Below are positions 49,875 through 58,344 of a stretch of 64,000 bases of DNA, one piece after another. The position numbers and the translations under genes are program-made. The notes under the pieces were generated by a model, which ran no database searches, was not told the DNA's origin, and saw only the letters and a list, made by a program, of their open reading frames with translations. The stretch's first letter is position 1. Every line of letters starts with the position of its first letter. This DNA is from Streptomyces sp. CB01201 (GTDB lineage Bacteria; Actinomycetota; Actinomycetes; Streptomycetales; Streptomycetaceae): positions 495,590-559,589 of the forward strand of contig NZ_NNBJ01000002.1 in NCBI RefSeq assembly GCF_002803085.1, read 5' to 3'.

Positions 49875-50996
49875 GTGACCGAGCCCCCCGCGCCTCCCGC
49901 CGCACCCCCGGACGCGTCCTCCCCGGGCGGGCCGCCGCCACCGGTGGTGGCCGTTGCCGTCGCGCGTGCCCCGCGTTCCGTGGCGCTGCGCGCGACCCTG
50001 GCCGGTGTGGCCGTGTCCCTGCTGCTGATCCTGGCCATCGTCTTCGGCAGCCGGCTGCTCAAGGACTTCGACTCCGCCCTCCTTCCGTACGCGGTCGCCA
50101 CGGTCTTCCTGGCCTTCGGTGTCGCCTACCGCTACACCGTGTGGATCTCCTCTCCCGGCGCGCGCCGCCTGTTCAAGCAGGGATGGCGCAGCCTGTTCTC
50201 GGTCGCCAACTTCCGCAAGGCCCCCACCGCCCTGCCGAAGATGATCGCCACCTATCTCGGCTTCCAGAAGTTCCTCGGCGCCCGCTCGCACGCCCGCTGG
50301 GCCGCCCACCAGCTCATCTTCTGGGGCTGCATCCTGGCCGCCGCGATCACGTTCCCGCTGACCTGGGGCTGGTTCACCTTCACCTCGGGGTCAGGTGCGG
50401 GCCCCGGGTACGAGATGCGGATCTGGGGGTTCAAGATCCTCGGGTTCGACGCGCTGAGCGTGGTCGGCTGGCTGATGTTCCACGGTCTGGACATCGCCGC
50501 CGTCCTGGTGATCCCCGGCGCCTCGTATTTCCTGTGGCGGCGGATGAAGGACCGCGGCGCCATCACCGGGCAGCGCTTCGGCTACGACCTCGTCCCGCTG
50601 ATCGCGCTGATCGTCATCTCCGTGACGGGGCTCCTCCTCACCTTCTCGTCGATCTTCCTGCACGGTGGCGGCTACGAGTTCCTGGCGATCCTGCACATGG
50701 TGTCGGTGGTGTTCACGCTCATCTACATCCCGTTCGGGAAGTTCTTCCACATCGTGCAGCGGCCGGCCGCGGTCGGCATGCAGCTCTTCAAGTACACGAC
50801 CCGCCAGGACGAGCAGGTCTTCCCGTGCAAGCGCTGCGGTGAGCCGATCGACACCGCGCCCTACGTCGAGAACCTGCGCGGCACCATGCGCGATCTGAAG
50901 CTCGACTTCGACGCATGGGCCCAGTACTGCCCGCGCTGCAAGCGGGTGCTGCGCGGCACCGCCTACCTCAGCCACGTCAAGAAGGGCTTCAAGTGA
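49875..50996 (+). CDS. cytochrome b / NarI-HdrE-like membrane subunit of the molybdoenzyme complex
   Basis: The 373-residue protein starts at GTG 49875, behind GAGGAC. A Pro-rich N-terminus precedes about 6 membrane helices. His residues in RWAAHQLIFWG, MFHGLDIA, LAILHMVSVVF and GKFFHIVQRP could bind two haems b. The C-terminal soluble segment carries two CxxC pairs (PCKRCG and YCPRCKR), likely a zinc or FeS site. It would pass electrons between the quinone pool and the molybdoenzyme. Its stop overlaps the next start. Confidence 0.75.
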   Translation: MTEPPAPPAAPPDASSPGGPPPPVVAVAVARAPRSVALRATLAGVAVSLLLILAIVFGSRLLKDFDSALLPYAVATVFLAFGVAYRYTVWISSPGARRLFKQGWRSLFSVANFRKAPTALPKMIATYLGFQKFLGARSHARWAAHQLIFWGCILAAAITFPLTWGWFTFTSGSGAGPGYEMRIWGFKILGFDALSVVGWLMFHGLDIAAVLVIPGASYFLWRRMKDRGAITGQRFGYDLVPLIALIVISVTGLLLTFSSIFLHGGGYEFLAILHMVSVVFTLIYIPFGKFFHIVQRPAAVGMQLFKYTTRQDEQVFPCKRCGEPIDTAPYVENLRGTMRDLKLDFDAWAQYCPRCKRVLRGTAYLSHVKKGFK

Positions 50997-53290
50997 GCAG
51001 CCCCATTCCGCTGGACCCTTCGATCGCGCCGCCCGGCACCCGCAACTTCCGGGACGCGGGCGGAATCCCCGCCGACCAGTGGCACGCCGACCAGAACGGC
51101 GAAACCCTGGTGCCCACCCACTGCTGCTTCTGCGGGGTGCAGTGCGGCATGTATCTGCGGGTCGACCGCGCGGGCAAGGTGTTCGGCGTCGAGCCCCGCA
51201 ATCACGACATCAACCGGATGCGCCTGTGCCCCAAGGGCATCAACGCCTACCAGCAGGTCAACCACCCCGACCGGCTGACCGCGCCGCTGATGCGCCGCTC
51301 CCGAGACGAGCCGTTCCGGGAGGCATCCTGGGAGGAGGCGCTGGATTTCACGGTCGCCGAGATCCGCCGCATCCAGGGCGCGTACGGCAATGACGCGTTC
51401 GGGCTGCTCGGCGGGGCGAGCCTGTTCTCCGAGAAGACGTACCTGGTCGGCAAGTTCGGCCGGGTCGCGCTCAAGACACGGCACGTCGACTACAACGGCC
51501 GGCTGTGCATGGTGTCCGCGGCCGGCGCCAACAAGCTGGCCTTCGGCATCGACCGGGCGGGCAATCCGTTCTCCGACATCCTGCTCACCGACTGCCTGCT
51601 GATCGCCGGGTCGAACGTGGGGGAGTGCTTCCCCGTCATGACCCAGTACCTGTGGGGCGCGCGGGACCGCGGGGCCAGTCTCATCGTGGTCGACCCGCGC
51701 GAGACGGCCATCGCCCGGACCGCCGACATCCACGTCGCCCTTCGCCCCGGCACCGACGCGGCCTTCTTCAACGCCGTACTCCACGTCGTCATCGAGGAGA
51801 ACCTCGTCGACAAGGAGTTCGTCGCCGAGCACACCACCGGCTGGGACGAGGTGCGTGCCGCCGTCGCCGACTGCACGCCCGAGACGGCCGCCGACATCTG
51901 CGGAATCCCCGCGTCGCAGGTCGTCCAGGTGGCCCGGGCCTTCGCGGGCGCCAAGCGGGCGATGGCCTGGCACGCCCGGGGGATCGAGCACCATTCGCAG
52001 GGCGTCGAGAACTGTCTGACCGTCATCAATCTGTGCACCGCCACCGGCCACCTCGGCAAGCCCGGCGCCGGTTACGGCACCATCACCGGCCAGGGCAACG
52101 GGCAGGGCGGACGCGAGCACGGCCAGAAGTCCGATCTGCTGCCCGGCGGGCGTTCCATCTCGAACCCGGAACACCGTCGGCAGATCTGCGAGATCTGGGG
52201 CATCGAGGAGAGCGAACTCCCGCCCGCGGGAACCTCGATGATGGAAATGGTCTGGCAGATGCAGCGCCAGGAGATCCGCGGCCTGATCGGCATCTGCAAC
52301 AACCCGTTCGTCTCGCTGCCCAACTACGCGACGGTCAAGAACGGGTACGACACCCTGGAGTTCCACGCTCAATTCGACTTCTTCCTTTCCGAGACCGCGG
52401 CCAACGCGCACGTCGTCTTCCCCGTCACCACCTGGGCCGAGGACGAGGGCGTGATGGCCAACGCCGAGGCGAGGGTGGTCAAGCACAACAAGGCGCAGGA
52501 GCCCCCGCCCGGGGTGCGCACCGACACCTGGGTGATGTGCCAGCTGGCCGGGCGCCTGGGGGTGGGCGACAAGTTCGACTATCCGGGCTCCCGCGAAGTG
52601 TTCGAGGAGCTGCGCATCGCGTCGGCCGGGACGGTCAACGACTACTACGGCATCACCTACGAACGCCTGGAGGAGACCGGCGGTATCGCCTGGCCCTGCC
52701 CCTCCACCGACCATCCGGGCACGCCCCGCCTCTTCGAGGGCGGCAGGACCTCGCACCCGGACGGCAAGATCCATATGCAGGTCGTCGAGTGGCACCCGCC
52801 GATGGACCCGTACGACGAAGAGCACCCGATGTCGCTGACCACGGGCCGTACCGTGGCGCACTTCCTGTCCGGCAACCAGACCCGCCGGCTCGGCGCGCTC
52901 GTCGAGCAGACGCCGCGCCCGTGGGTGGAGGTCCATCCCTCGCACGGCTTCCGCAACGGTGACCCGGTGCGGGTGGTGACCCGGCGCGGCAGCGAGGTCT
53001 TCCCGGCGCTGGTGACCGAGGCCATCCGGCCCGACACCGTGTTCATCCCGTACCACTGGCCCGTTCCGACGGCCGCCAACGCGCTCACCATCGACGCCCT
53101 CGACCCGCGTTCCAAGATCCCCGAGTACAAGGTGTGCGCCTGCCGCATCGAGGCCGCCGAGCGGATCGACGAGGTGCCGGCGCCGCCGACCGCGCCGGGG
53201 CAGGTGGCGTATCCGGCGGCGCAGGTCTCGCGCACCGACCCCCTGCCGCCCACGTCCCCGCAGGGCCGTGGCACCGCGGAGAGGAGCTGA
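50993..53290 (+). CDS. molybdopterin oxidoreductase catalytic subunit (nitrate reductase or formate dehydrogenase type)
   Basis: The 765-residue protein starts at GTG 50993, overlapping the previous stop. The [4Fe-4S] motif is CCFCGVQC with a further Cys79 (RLCPKG); candidate ligands are Cys44, Cys47, Cys51 and Cys79. The Mo ligand is likely Cys172 (NGRLCMVSAAG). GQGNGQGGREHGQKSDLLPG, DFFLSETAANAHVVFPVTTW and KIPEYKVCACRIE are features of Nas/FDH-like enzymes of the DMSO reductase family. nirBD-narK nearby favours nitrate reductase; pflBA nearby favours formate dehydrogenase. Sequence alone does not separate them. Confidence 0.85.
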   Translation: MSSPIPLDPSIAPPGTRNFRDAGGIPADQWHADQNGETLVPTHCCFCGVQCGMYLRVDRAGKVFGVEPRNHDINRMRLCPKGINAYQQVNHPDRLTAPLMRRSRDEPFREASWEEALDFTVAEIRRIQGAYGNDAFGLLGGASLFSEKTYLVGKFGRVALKTRHVDYNGRLCMVSAAGANKLAFGIDRAGNPFSDILLTDCLLIAGSNVGECFPVMTQYLWGARDRGASLIVVDPRETAIARTADIHVALRPGTDAAFFNAVLHVVIEENLVDKEFVAEHTTGWDEVRAAVADCTPETAADICGIPASQVVQVARAFAGAKRAMAWHARGIEHHSQGVENCLTVINLCTATGHLGKPGAGYGTITGQGNGQGGREHGQKSDLLPGGRSISNPEHRRQICEIWGIEESELPPAGTSMMEMVWQMQRQEIRGLIGICNNPFVSLPNYATVKNGYDTLEFHAQFDFFLSETAANAHVVFPVTTWAEDEGVMANAEARVVKHNKAQEPPPGVRTDTWVMCQLAGRLGVGDKFDYPGSREVFEELRIASAGTVNDYYGITYERLEETGGIAWPCPSTDHPGTPRLFEGGRTSHPDGKIHMQVVEWHPPMDPYDEEHPMSLTTGRTVAHFLSGNQTRRLGALVEQTPRPWVEVHPSHGFRNGDPVRVVTRRGSEVFPALVTEAIRPDTVFIPYHWPVPTAANALTIDALDPRSKIPEYKVCACRIEAAERIDEVPAPPTAPGQVAYPAAQVSRTDPLPPTSPQGRGTAERS

Positions 53291-53296
53291 CGTCCC

Positions 53297-53899
53297 ATGA
53301 TGGGCAGAACGATCTTCATCGACCCGGGGCGCTGCATCGGCTGCCAGGCCTGTGTGTCCGCCTGCCGCGAGTGCGACTCGCACCGCGGCAAGTCCATGAT
53401 CCATCTCGACTATCCCGACGAGGGTCATTCCGTCGCCTCCCTTCCGACCGTCTGTATGCACTGCGAGGACCCGGTCGCCCCGTGCGCCGAGGTGTGTCCC
53501 GCCGACGCGATCCTGGTGACCGCGGACGGTGTGGTGCAGCAGGCCGACACCACCCGCTGCATCGGCTGCGCGAACTGCGTCAACGCCTGCCCCTTCGGCG
53601 TACCGAAGATCGACCTCCAGGCGAAGCTGCAGATGAAGTGCAACCTCTGCTACGACCGCACCGCCTACGGTCTGGCTCCCATGTGCGCCACGGTCTGCCC
53701 GACCGGTGCGCTGTTCTACGGGACCGTCGAGGAGCTGCGCGCCGAGCGCCCCGGGGTCCAGGTCGCCGACTCCTTCACGTTCGGCGATGTCGTCGTCTCC
53801 ACCGGAGTGGCCATGGTCGTGCCCGCCGACAAGGTCCAGTGGCCGGTGCCCGGCGGGCTCCCGATCGTGGAGGTCAACGGGAAGGACGTGACCCGATGA
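53297..53899 (+). CDS. four-cluster ferredoxin-like electron transfer subunit
   Basis: The 200-residue protein starts at ATG 53297 (ATG 53300 also possible). Cysteine groups CIGCQACVSACREC, CMHCEDPVAPCAEVCP, CIGCANCVNACPFG and CNLCYDRTAYGLAPMCATVC (20 residues) give four [4Fe-4S] sites in the DmsB/NrfC pattern. It links the molybdoenzyme to the cytochrome b subunit. It follows the catalytic gene by 6 bases and overlaps the Rieske gene. Confidence 0.92.
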   Translation: MMGRTIFIDPGRCIGCQACVSACRECDSHRGKSMIHLDYPDEGHSVASLPTVCMHCEDPVAPCAEVCPADAILVTADGVVQQADTTRCIGCANCVNACPFGVPKIDLQAKLQMKCNLCYDRTAYGLAPMCATVCPTGALFYGTVEELRAERPGVQVADSFTFGDVVVSTGVAMVVPADKVQWPVPGGLPIVEVNGKDVTR

Positions 53900-54549
53900 G
53901 CGTCACCGACCAGTCCCCCGTCGCTCCCGACCCGGGCGCCGACCCGGCCCAGGCCGCCCTCCACGACCGCATCGCCGCGGACTCCCTCACCACCCGCCGC
54001 GACTACCTCCGCATCGTCGCCACCGTCTCGGGCGGTCTCGCGGTCGGCGGCCTCGCCGTGGCCGGGGGAGTGCTGCACCGGCACGGCGACGGCGACAGCC
54101 CGCCCGACGCCAAGCGCGTCGCGCAGGTGCTCGCTCCCGGTGAGTCCGTGGCCTTCCGCTTCCCCGGCGAGGACGACCGCGCGGTCGCCGTCCGGCTCAA
54201 GGACGGAACCCTCGTGGGCTACTCCGCCGTCTGTACGCATCTGGCCTGCGGGGTGCTGTGGCGCGAGGACCGCGGCACCGAGGGCGAGCTGTACTGCCCC
54301 TGCCACGAGGGCGTCTTCGACGCCCGTACCGGCGAGGTCACCGCGGGGCCGCCGCCGCGTCCGCTGCCCAAGGTGCTGCTCGTCGAGGAGGCCGACGGGG
54401 CCGTGTGGGCGGTGGCCACGGCACGCTCCGGCGAGAGCGAGGAAGCCGCCATGTGCCGGCAGTTCGCCGACAAGCGGCCCGACCTGGCAGCCCGCCTCGG
54501 CTGCCCCGCCGCCAAATCCGAGCCGGCCGAGAGGAGCGAGCGGACATGA
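53896..54549 (+). CDS. Rieske [2Fe-2S] protein with Tat-like N-terminus
   Basis: The 217-residue protein starts at ATG 53896, overlapping the previous stop (ATGA). TTRRDYLRIVATVSGGLAVG (residues about 31-50) is a twin-Arg membrane anchor or signal. Rieske ligands are Cys113 and His115 (CTHLAC) and Cys134 and His137 (CPCHEG); Cys118 and Cys136 could form the disulfide. It is an unexpected partner for a molybdoenzyme of this type and could link the complex to other carriers outside the membrane. Confidence 0.88.
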   Translation: MSVTDQSPVAPDPGADPAQAALHDRIAADSLTTRRDYLRIVATVSGGLAVGGLAVAGGVLHRHGDGDSPPDAKRVAQVLAPGESVAFRFPGEDDRAVAVRLKDGTLVGYSAVCTHLACGVLWREDRGTEGELYCPCHEGVFDARTGEVTAGPPPRPLPKVLLVEEADGAVWAVATARSGESEEAAMCRQFADKRPDLAARLGCPAAKSEPAERSERT

Positions 54550-55139
54550 CCCCCGGACCCGCCGATTCCACCGGTCCCACCGATCGCCCCGATCACCCCG
54601 ATCGCCCCGGGATCCCCGACGGCAACCCGACCCCCGGCTTCGACGGGCGGCCCGGCCCGCACGGCAGCTCCCCCAGCTCCGGCGGGCACGGCGGCTTCGG
54701 CGGTGCGCCGGGCCCCGACGGCCTGCCAGCACCCGGCGGGCACTCCGGTCCCGCCGGAGGCTCCCGGCCGGGCGATGGCCCCGACGTTCCCCCGCGGCCC
54801 GCGTACACCCCCGGCTCCGCGCAGCGGCGGCTCAACCGGCCGGTCCGCGAGCGCTACCCGCAGATCCGCGCGACCAGCGGCTACGGCGACCCCCGGACCC
54901 GGCACACCGGGCCCGGACCGGGTGCGGGCACCGAGCAGGAGCCGGAGCGCTCCGCCAAGCTGACGGCCCGTCTCACGCTCGCGATCACCGTGGTCATCGG
55001 CCAGCTGTGGGGGCTCACCGTGGTGGTCAACGAATGGATGCGGGGCAACACCGGCACCGCCTGGTGGGGCGCGGGTTTCCTCTGCCTTTCGTTCCTGGTG
55101 GTCCTGGGCATCTGGGCCCTCGACCCGAAGGACCGCTGA
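54546..55139 (+). CDS. membrane protein with long Pro/Gly-rich N-terminus, complex partner
   Basis: The 197-residue protein starts at ATG 54546, overlapping the Rieske stop. Residues 1-90 are Pro/Gly/Ser-rich and probably disordered. Two hydrophobic helices follow (LTLAITVVIGQLWGLTVVV and GFLCLSFLVVLGIWAL). It is the last gene of the coupled operon and is not recognised as a known subunit; it may be an assembly or anchoring subunit. Confidence 0.7.
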   Translation: MTPGPADSTGPTDRPDHPDRPGIPDGNPTPGFDGRPGPHGSSPSSGGHGGFGGAPGPDGLPAPGGHSGPAGGSRPGDGPDVPPRPAYTPGSAQRRLNRPVRERYPQIRATSGYGDPRTRHTGPGPGAGTEQEPERSAKLTARLTLAITVVIGQLWGLTVVVNEWMRGNTGTAWWGAGFLCLSFLVVLGIWALDPKDR

Positions 55140-55310
55140 CCCGGGCCCGGACGGACCCTGGCTCGGATCGTGGCCCGGACCCTGGCCCGGACCGGGCCCC
55201 CGCCGTGGCCCCGGGAACGTGGGTGCGAGCCCTGTCGGTCGCGGGGCCCCTGGGCTCCGGCCCGGCGGCCGGGCCGCGGGCGCTCGCGCAACCCGCCGTA
55301 CCCTGGAGCC
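55140..55310. other. GC-rich imperfect repeats, no gene seen
   Basis: The first 60 bases repeat GGACCCTGGC/CCCGGACC units imperfectly and could form several stems, a plausible terminator for the complex operon. No coding frame is supported. Confidence 0.4.
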
Positions 55311-55568
55311 ATGAGCACCGCCCCCACCCCCGGACCGCGCGACCCGGAAGCAGCGTCCACACCAGCGCCGACTTCAGCGCCGACTTCAGCGCCGGATTCA
55401 GCGCCCAAGGAGCGGCCGAAGCCCAAGCCGCGGCTGGTCTTCGACGATCCGCTGGACCAGCAGTCGGCGGACGACACCGACCGCGGGTGGGGCGAACGAC
55501 CGGCGTCCGCGGGCAGCGCAGCCGACCTGGCACGCTTCCTCGACGAGAAGCCGCCCCACCACATCTGA
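55311..55568 (+). CDS. small Pro-rich conserved protein, unknown function
   Basis: The 85-residue protein starts at ATG 55311, behind GGAG. The N-terminal half is Pro/Ala-rich (PTPGPRDPEA), followed by PKPRLVFDDPLDQQSADDTD and an acidic helix SAADLARFLDEKPPHH at the C-terminus. I believe similar short proteins sit beside mscL in Streptomyces, but this is from memory. It converges on mscL. Confidence 0.65.
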   Translation: MSTAPTPGPRDPEAASTPAPTSAPTSAPDSAPKERPKPKPRLVFDDPLDQQSADDTDRGWGERPASAGSAADLARFLDEKPPHHI

Positions 55569-55590
55569 GCGGTCGAAGCCGGTACCGGTT

Positions 55591-56097
55591 CTAGAACTCC
55601 ACGCCCGGGCCGGATCCGGGGCCCGCTCCCGGACCGGTGCCGGGACCGGCACCCGTGCCGGGGCCCGTACCGGGGCCGCGCTGGGAGATCAGGGCGTCGC
55701 GGATCTCCTTGAGCACCTCCAGCTCGCTGACCTCCATCGTCTCCTTCACTCCCTGCTGCTGGGCCCGCCGGGCCAGGTACTTGGCCATCGGCAGCACCAT
55801 CAGGAAGTACACGACCGCGGCGGTGACGAGGAAGCTCAGCAGGGCGCTGAGCACTCCGCCCCAGAGGATCTGAATGCCCGAGTCGCCGGTGCAGGGGGCC
55901 TTGAAGCAGGAGCTGTAGTGGTCCAGGTCCTTGGTGCCGAGCGCGCCGACCAGAGGGTTGATCACGCCCTTCACGATCGAGTTCACGATGTTGGTGAACG
56001 CGGCGCCGATCACCACGGCGACGGCCAGGTCGATCACGTTCCCGCGCATCAGGAAGGCCTTGAAGCCGGCCAGTACGCCTGTCTTCTCCTCGCTCAC
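55591..56097 (-). CDS. mscL: large-conductance mechanosensitive channel
   Basis: The 168-residue form from GTG 56097 has GAAAGG upstream; GTG or ATG further up (to 56148) are alternatives. FLMRGNVIDLAVAVVIGAAF is the MscL signature of helix 1, and TM2 is LLSFLVTAAVVYFLMVLPMA. The periplasmic loop holds two Cys (SSCFKAPC). The C-terminus ends in an unusual run of Gly-Pro-Gly-Thr/Ala units (about 25 residues). It relieves hypo-osmotic shock. Confidence 0.9.
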   Translation of the reverse strand: MSEEKTGVLAGFKAFLMRGNVIDLAVAVVIGAAFTNIVNSIVKGVINPLVGALGTKDLDHYSSCFKAPCTGDSGIQILWGGVLSALLSFLVTAAVVYFLMVLPMAKYLARRAQQQGVKETMEVSELEVLKEIRDALISQRGPGTGPGTGAGPGTGPGAGPGSGPGVEF

Positions 56098-56220
56098 CAA
56101 TGAGCCTTTCTTCGCATGTGCAGGGGGTGGGGCAAACTCCTGCGCCACCTTGGACAGCGCAGCGTCGCGCTGTCCAATCCATGCACGCGTACTGGTGACT
56201 TGACCGTTCGCCCGTGCGAA

Positions 56221-56871
56221 TCAGCACAGTGTCACCGCCAGGCGGGACGAGGGGCCGGTGCCCACCAGCACCCGGGCGGTCTCGCGCGGCACGGCGAGCA
56301 CGATCAGCGCTCCGGCCTCCGGCGTGCCGGTACCCGCTCCCGGGACTCGCTCGACCCGGGCGCCCGTTGCCAGCACCCGGGCCTCCCCGCCGCTCGGCGA
56401 GGGCGGGTCGGCGGCGGCGATCACATCGACGAGATCGCCGGGCCTCAGCAGCCGTACGGTCTCCGCGTCCGCGATCCGTACCGGAGCGGACACCACCCGG
56501 GCCTCCCGGGCCTCCCGCGCCGGTCCGCGTTCCCGTGGTGCCGGGGCCGCGGGCGGATGCGTACGCTCGGCCGCCTGCGGGCTGGACACCGCGAGGGCGG
56601 CCGCCGTGACGGCGAGGCCCGCGGCCACCGCACGGCGGCGCCTGCGCATCGCGCGCCGCAGGGCGTGCTGCCCGCCGCGCACCCGAAGCGGCGGGAAGAA
56701 CGGCACCCCGCAGGGCTCGGGCGCGGGCGCGGGAGGCAGGAAGGGGCGGGGGCGGGGAGCGGGCGAGGAGGTTGCCGCGGGGACGTGGCCTGCGGGGCCT
56801 GTCTGGCCTACAGGGTTCGCGGGGCCTGCCTGGCCTACGGAGTTCGCGGGGCCTGCGAGGTCTGCGGACAT
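56221..56871 (-). CDS. SAF-domain (CpaB/RcpC-like) membrane protein
   Basis: The 216-residue form starts at ATG 56871 (GTG 56880 also possible). A repeated Pro/Gly/Val segment (GPANSVGQAGPANPVGQTGP, residues about 6-25) comes first. RRRRRAVAAGLAVTAAALAV is the membrane helix, then VRLLRPGDLVDVIAAA is the SAF strand-turn. RcpC/CpaB proteins act in Flp pilus assembly, but no pilus gene is near. Short and lone, so its role is unclear. Confidence 0.7.
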   Translation of the reverse strand: MSADLAGPANSVGQAGPANPVGQTGPAGHVPAATSSPAPRPRPFLPPAPAPEPCGVPFFPPLRVRGGQHALRRAMRRRRRAVAAGLAVTAAALAVSSPQAAERTHPPAAPAPRERGPAREAREARVVSAPVRIADAETVRLLRPGDLVDVIAAADPPSPSGGEARVLATGARVERVPGAGTGTPEAGALIVLAVPRETARVLVGTGPSSRLAVTLC

Positions 56872-57071
56872 GGTGATCACTGCCGATCGTGGAGAGCCTG
56901 TGCTGCTCGGTCGCTCCTCACGATCCCCTGCCCCGCGGGATCTCGCCGGGGCCTGTGGACGGCGCCCCGCTTGTGGACAACTCGCTCACCCGGATGGGGA
57001 GTTCACCGTCCCGCCAGGCGGTGGGTTCGCAGTCCCCGGCCAGGCGGTGAGCTCACCGTCCCCCCGTCAGG
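56872..57071. repeat. tandem GGCGGTG repeats upstream of the SAF gene
   Basis: Between about 56990 and 57065 three imperfect copies of a GAGTTCACCGTCCC / CAGGCGGTG pattern follow each other (period about 30). No gene is supported in the 200 bases. It probably also holds the SAF-gene promoter. Confidence 0.4.
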
Positions 57072-57905
57072 TCACGGCAGTTCGATGCCGAGCTCCCAGC
57101 CGTCGTGCGCGTGGGTGCACAGGCAGTCCCGGTCCTCGGTGGCCGGCAGTGCGCCGACCGCGTCGAAGAGGACCTCGCGCAGGCGGGCCACGTTCTCGCC
57201 GAACACCTTCAGGACCTCGGCGTGCGAGACGCCCTCGCCGGTCTCGGCGCCCGCGTCCAGATCGGTGACCAGGCTCAACGAGGTGTAGCAGAGCCCGAGT
57301 TCGCGGGCCAGGACGGCCTCGGGGTGCCCGGTCATGCCGACCACCGACCAGCCCATCGCCGCGTGCCACGTGGACTCGGCGCGGGTCGAGAAGCGAGGGC
57401 CCTCGATGACGACCATCGTCCCGCCGTCCACGGCCTGCCAGCCCCGCCCGTCCGCGGCGGTCAGGGCCGCCTGGCGGCCGCTGGGGCAGTAAGGGTCGGC
57501 GAACGTGGTGTGCACGACGTTGGGGACGGAGCCGTCCGGCAGCGGCAGCCCGTCGAAAAAGGTCTGTACGCGCGCCTTCGTGCGGTCCACCAGCTGGTCC
57601 GGTACGAGCAGCGTGCCCGGCCCGTACTCGGGGCGCAGCCCGCCGACCGCGCACGGGCCGAGCACCTGGCGCACCCCGACCGAGCGGAGCGCCCACAGGT
57701 TGGCGCGGTAGTTGATGCGGTGCGGGGGCAGGTGGTGGCCGCGGCCGTGGCGGGGCAGGAAGGCCACGCGCCGGCCGGCGATCTCGCCGACGAAGAGCGA
57801 GTCGCTGGGGGAGCCGTAGGGGGTGTCGACCTGGACCTCGGTGACGTCCTCAAGGAAGGAGTAGAACCCCGAGCCGCCGATGACGCCGATCTCTGCGTTA
57901 ACCAT
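57072..57905 (-). CDS. S-methyl-5'-thioadenosine phosphorylase
   Basis: The 277-residue form starts at ATG 57905 (GTG 57914 also possible). IGVIGGSGFYSF at the N-terminus, RHGRGH and INYRANLWAL are phosphate- and purine-binding motifs, and VIEGPRFSTRAES is the conserved MTAP segment. It cleaves 5'-methylthioadenosine to adenine and 5-methylthioribose-1-phosphate in methionine salvage. Convergent partners are absent; it lies head-to-tail with the FmdB gene. Confidence 0.92.
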   Translation of the reverse strand: MVNAEIGVIGGSGFYSFLEDVTEVQVDTPYGSPSDSLFVGEIAGRRVAFLPRHGRGHHLPPHRINYRANLWALRSVGVRQVLGPCAVGGLRPEYGPGTLLVPDQLVDRTKARVQTFFDGLPLPDGSVPNVVHTTFADPYCPSGRQAALTAADGRGWQAVDGGTMVVIEGPRFSTRAESTWHAAMGWSVVGMTGHPEAVLARELGLCYTSLSLVTDLDAGAETGEGVSHAEVLKVFGENVARLREVLFDAVGALPATEDRDCLCTHAHDGWELGIELP

Positions 57906-57938
57906 GGCGGTCACACTAACGGGGTCGAAAACGCGCGA

Positions 57939-58003
57939 ACCCCCGCCGGTGTGGGGCGGGGGTCGAAAACGCGAGGACCCCGCCGTGGTGCGGCGGGGTC
58001 CTC
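57939..58003 (-). terminator. duplicated terminator after the FmdB-like gene
   Basis: Two hairpins follow the FmdB stop: 57973-58003 (12-bp stem, 7-base loop) and 57939-57963 (9-bp stem). The 15-base GGGGTCGAAAACGCG precedes each at 57921 and 57959. A 38-bp tandem duplication of the terminator is likely. Confidence 0.75.
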
Positions 58004-58017
58004 ACGGGAAGGCTGGG

Positions 58018-58332
58018 TCAGGCGGCCGGGCTGGCGCTCGACGAGGACGAGCCGGAGCCCGACGACGAGGAGGAGGCCGCGGGCTTGGCGTCCGAGCCGG
58101 ACGACGTCGAGGTCTTCGACGCCGACGACGAGGCGGGCGAGCTGCTCGACGACGCGCCGCGACTGTCGTTGCGGTAGAAGCCGGAGCCCTTGAAGACGAT
58201 GCCGACCGCCGAGAACACCTTCTTCAGGCGTCCCTCGCAGTTCGGGCACACGGTCAGGGCGTCATCGGTGAACTTCTGCACCGCCTCAAGGCCCTCGCCG
58301 CACGCGGTGCACTGGTACTGGTAGGTCGGCAC
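58018..58332 (-). CDS. FmdB-family zinc-ribbon protein, Ruc-like redox chaperone candidate
   Basis: The 104-residue protein starts at GTG 58332, behind AGGAGG. Four cysteines in two pairs, Cys8/Cys11 (QCTAC) and Cys29/Cys32 (VCPNC), bind zinc. GIVFKGSGFYRNDSR is the conserved follow-on, and the C-terminal half is a Ser-rich disordered tail. This is the layout of Mycobacterium Ruc (Rv0991c), a redox-regulated unfolded-protein chaperone repressed by HrcA. The CIRCE-like element at 58345-58370 supports a heat-shock link. Confidence 0.85.
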   Translation of the reverse strand: MPTYQYQCTACGEGLEAVQKFTDDALTVCPNCEGRLKKVFSAVGIVFKGSGFYRNDSRGASSSSSPASSSASKTSTSSGSDAKPAASSSSSGSGSSSSSASPAA

Positions 58333-58344
58333 TTGTCTTCCTCC

